Assembly (NCBI GenBank): GCA_947175035.1
Contig: CAMWLG010000002.1
Coordinates: 57,914 to 121,913, forward strand
Reading direction: 5' to 3'
DNA length: 64,000 nt
DNA from: an uncultured Lachnospiraceae bacterium
GTDB taxonomy: Bacteria; Bacillota; Clostridia; Lachnospirales; Lachnospiraceae
The first letter of the stretch is position 1, and every line of letters starts with the position of its first letter. The notes beneath the pieces are model-generated. The model searched no databases. It was not told the DNA's origin and saw nothing but the letters and a program-made list of their open reading frames with translations. Made by a program: the position numbers and the translations under genes. Shown piece by piece: positions 63,151 to 64,000 of this stretch.

Positions 63151-63948
63151 ATGGAGAGTACCAAAGAGTCAAAAGATCTTGTAGAGAAACATTTCATAGC
63201 GTTCCCCGATATTGCGGCGGATGTCATCAACGCCCTGCTTTATGAGGGAGACGCGGTAGTGCGGGCAGAGAGCCTTTTGCCTGCTTCCACGGAGACACTG
63301 TATACTACTGGTGGGGAGGGAAAACTTCGCAACCAATACGAGGATTTGGCAAAGTATGAAATCAGGAATGGTAAAGTGAGTGCAATTTATTTATTCGCAA
63401 ACCAGTCTGTGGTGGATTACCGTATGGTTCTGCGCGGGGCGGGTTATGTCGGTGGCGTCTACAGGGAGCAGTATGAGGGAAAACATCCTGATCCCGCTCC
63501 AGTGGTGGAGATGGTGTTGTACTGGGGGCAAAAGCATTGGAACAGCGCAAGGAGCCTGCGGCATATGTTCCGTTGTAAGAACCTTTCTCCCAGGATATGG
63601 AGGCATGTGGACGATATCAGGCTCCATATGTGGGAGATGCGTTATCTCCCATCCGAGACGAGGGAGCTTTTTACCAGCGACATGCGCATTGTGCTGGACT
63701 ATCTGGCGGAGGGGGAGGGCTACCGTTCGGACAGACTCGTGATACACAAGGAGGCGTTGGTCAAGATGCTACGGGTACTCTCCGGAGACAGCAACGTAAC
63801 AGATATGGCAGAGATTTTACAAGAAATGAACATCAGAGAGGAGGATGAGATTACTATGTGTGAACTATTTGACCAGTATATCAGACAAGGACGCAAGGAG
63901 GGCCGGGCTGAGGGCCGTGAGGAAGGAATCAAGATTTTCATCTTGTAA
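63151..63948 (+). CDS. Rpn/YhgA-type protein with altered catalytic motif and short C-terminus
   Basis: A 265-residue member of the same broad nuclease-transposase group as the gene at 31152, though of a different subfamily. Landmarks are NALLYEGDAVVRAESLLPAS, KLRNQYEDLAKYEIRNGK and FANQSVVDYRMVLRGAGYVG (about 88-107). Relatives usually have ENQ in that position; here it is ANQ, so the catalytic glutamate of the PD-(D/E)XK core appears to be lost. The protein ends in the Arg/Glu/Gly-rich stretch REGREEG-type plus IKIFIL, where relatives usually continue; a putative IS end begins 3 bases after the stop. Start ATG 63151 follows AAAGGAGGAG. It is probably inactive. Confidence 0.8.
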   Translation: MESTKESKDLVEKHFIAFPDIAADVINALLYEGDAVVRAESLLPASTETLYTTGGEGKLRNQYEDLAKYEIRNGKVSAIYLFANQSVVDYRMVLRGAGYVGGVYREQYEGKHPDPAPVVEMVLYWGQKHWNSARSLRHMFRCKNLSPRIWRHVDDIRLHMWEMRYLPSETRELFTSDMRIVLDYLAEGEGYRSDRLVIHKEALVKMLRVLSGDSNVTDMAEILQEMNIREEDEITMCELFDQYIRQGRKEGRAEGREEGIKIFIL

Positions 63949-63950
63949 AA

Positions 63951-64000
63951 TGTACCCTATAAAGTAGACACGATAAGAAGAAGGGAACCCTAAAAGTGGA
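63951..64000. mobile_element. Probable left end of an IS3-type insertion sequence (cut by window edge)
   Basis: TGTACCCTATAAAGTAGACA begins at 63951 and has the look of an IS3-family terminal repeat (TGT, A-rich core, GACA). A similar shorter copy, ACCCTAAAAGTGGA, lies at 63987-64000, as seen for inner transposase-binding repeats. The transposase is outside the window, so this is a reasoned guess. Confidence 0.4.

Overview
The window reads as a chromosome segment of an anaerobic, flagellated, endospore-lineage Firmicute, most likely a Lachnospiraceae-type Clostridium. The evidence is the gene content and order: mbl next to two flagellar rod/hook genes, comF followed by a YvyF-like gene, cdaA-cdaR-glmM, a YerB-type DUF3048 lipoprotein, a Spo0A-type DNA-binding domain, and Rpn/YhgA-type PD-(D/E)XK genes. 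Species cannot be named from the sequence alone. No rRNA, tRNA or CRISPR array was seen.

Left third (1-23,234) is conserved housekeeping. It holds uvrB (5' end outside the window), a four-domain REC/HD-GYP/GGDEF regulator, uvrA and a six-helix chemoreceptor (1-7,661). After a strong terminator come mbl and a flagellar group (FlhO-like, FlgG, FlgJ-N-like). Next are recD2, comF, a YvyF-like gene and two unstudied membrane genes that run straight into cdaA-cdaR-glmM, which makes c-di-AMP and feeds peptidoglycan precursor synthesis. ptsH and leuA follow, then a convergent pair on the minus strand (DUF3048 lipoprotein and divergent PAP2 protein).

The middle (23,235-32,577) is accessory. A 2,178-residue secreted Ig-like surface protein has its own promoter and terminator. 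Facing it is an Rpn/YhgA-type nuclease-transposase gene followed by two out-of-frame extra copies of its coiled-coil tail, with an unusually palindrome-rich leader.

The right half (32,578-62,871) is a glycan island, all on the plus strand. A GtrB-like glycosyltransferase and a lone Spo0A DNA-binding domain gene come first. An EPS operon follows: large phosphoglycosyl transferase, Wzz-like protein with a P-loop-less kinase-like tail, GT2 enzymes, EpsG-like polymerase, a double GT4 fusion, a secreted glucosaminidase and an O-antigen-ligase-like protein. A second promoter leads into another ligase-like protein and a complete PglF/PglE/PglC/PglD-type (EpsC/N/L/M-like) di-N-acetylbacillosamine set, then GT4 enzymes alternating with TupA-type ATP-grasp proteins, a Wzx-type flippase and a UDP-glucuronate 4-epimerase-like enzyme. 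Inferred logic: make a diamino sugar nucleotide, load it on undecaprenyl phosphate, extend it with glycosyltransferases, flip, and polymerise or ligate. Two priming enzymes and three polymerase/ligase candidates suggest more than one product.

The right edge (62,872-64,000) has a second Rpn/YhgA-type gene with an altered catalytic motif and a short C-terminus, abutting what looks like the left end of an IS3-type element cut off by the window.
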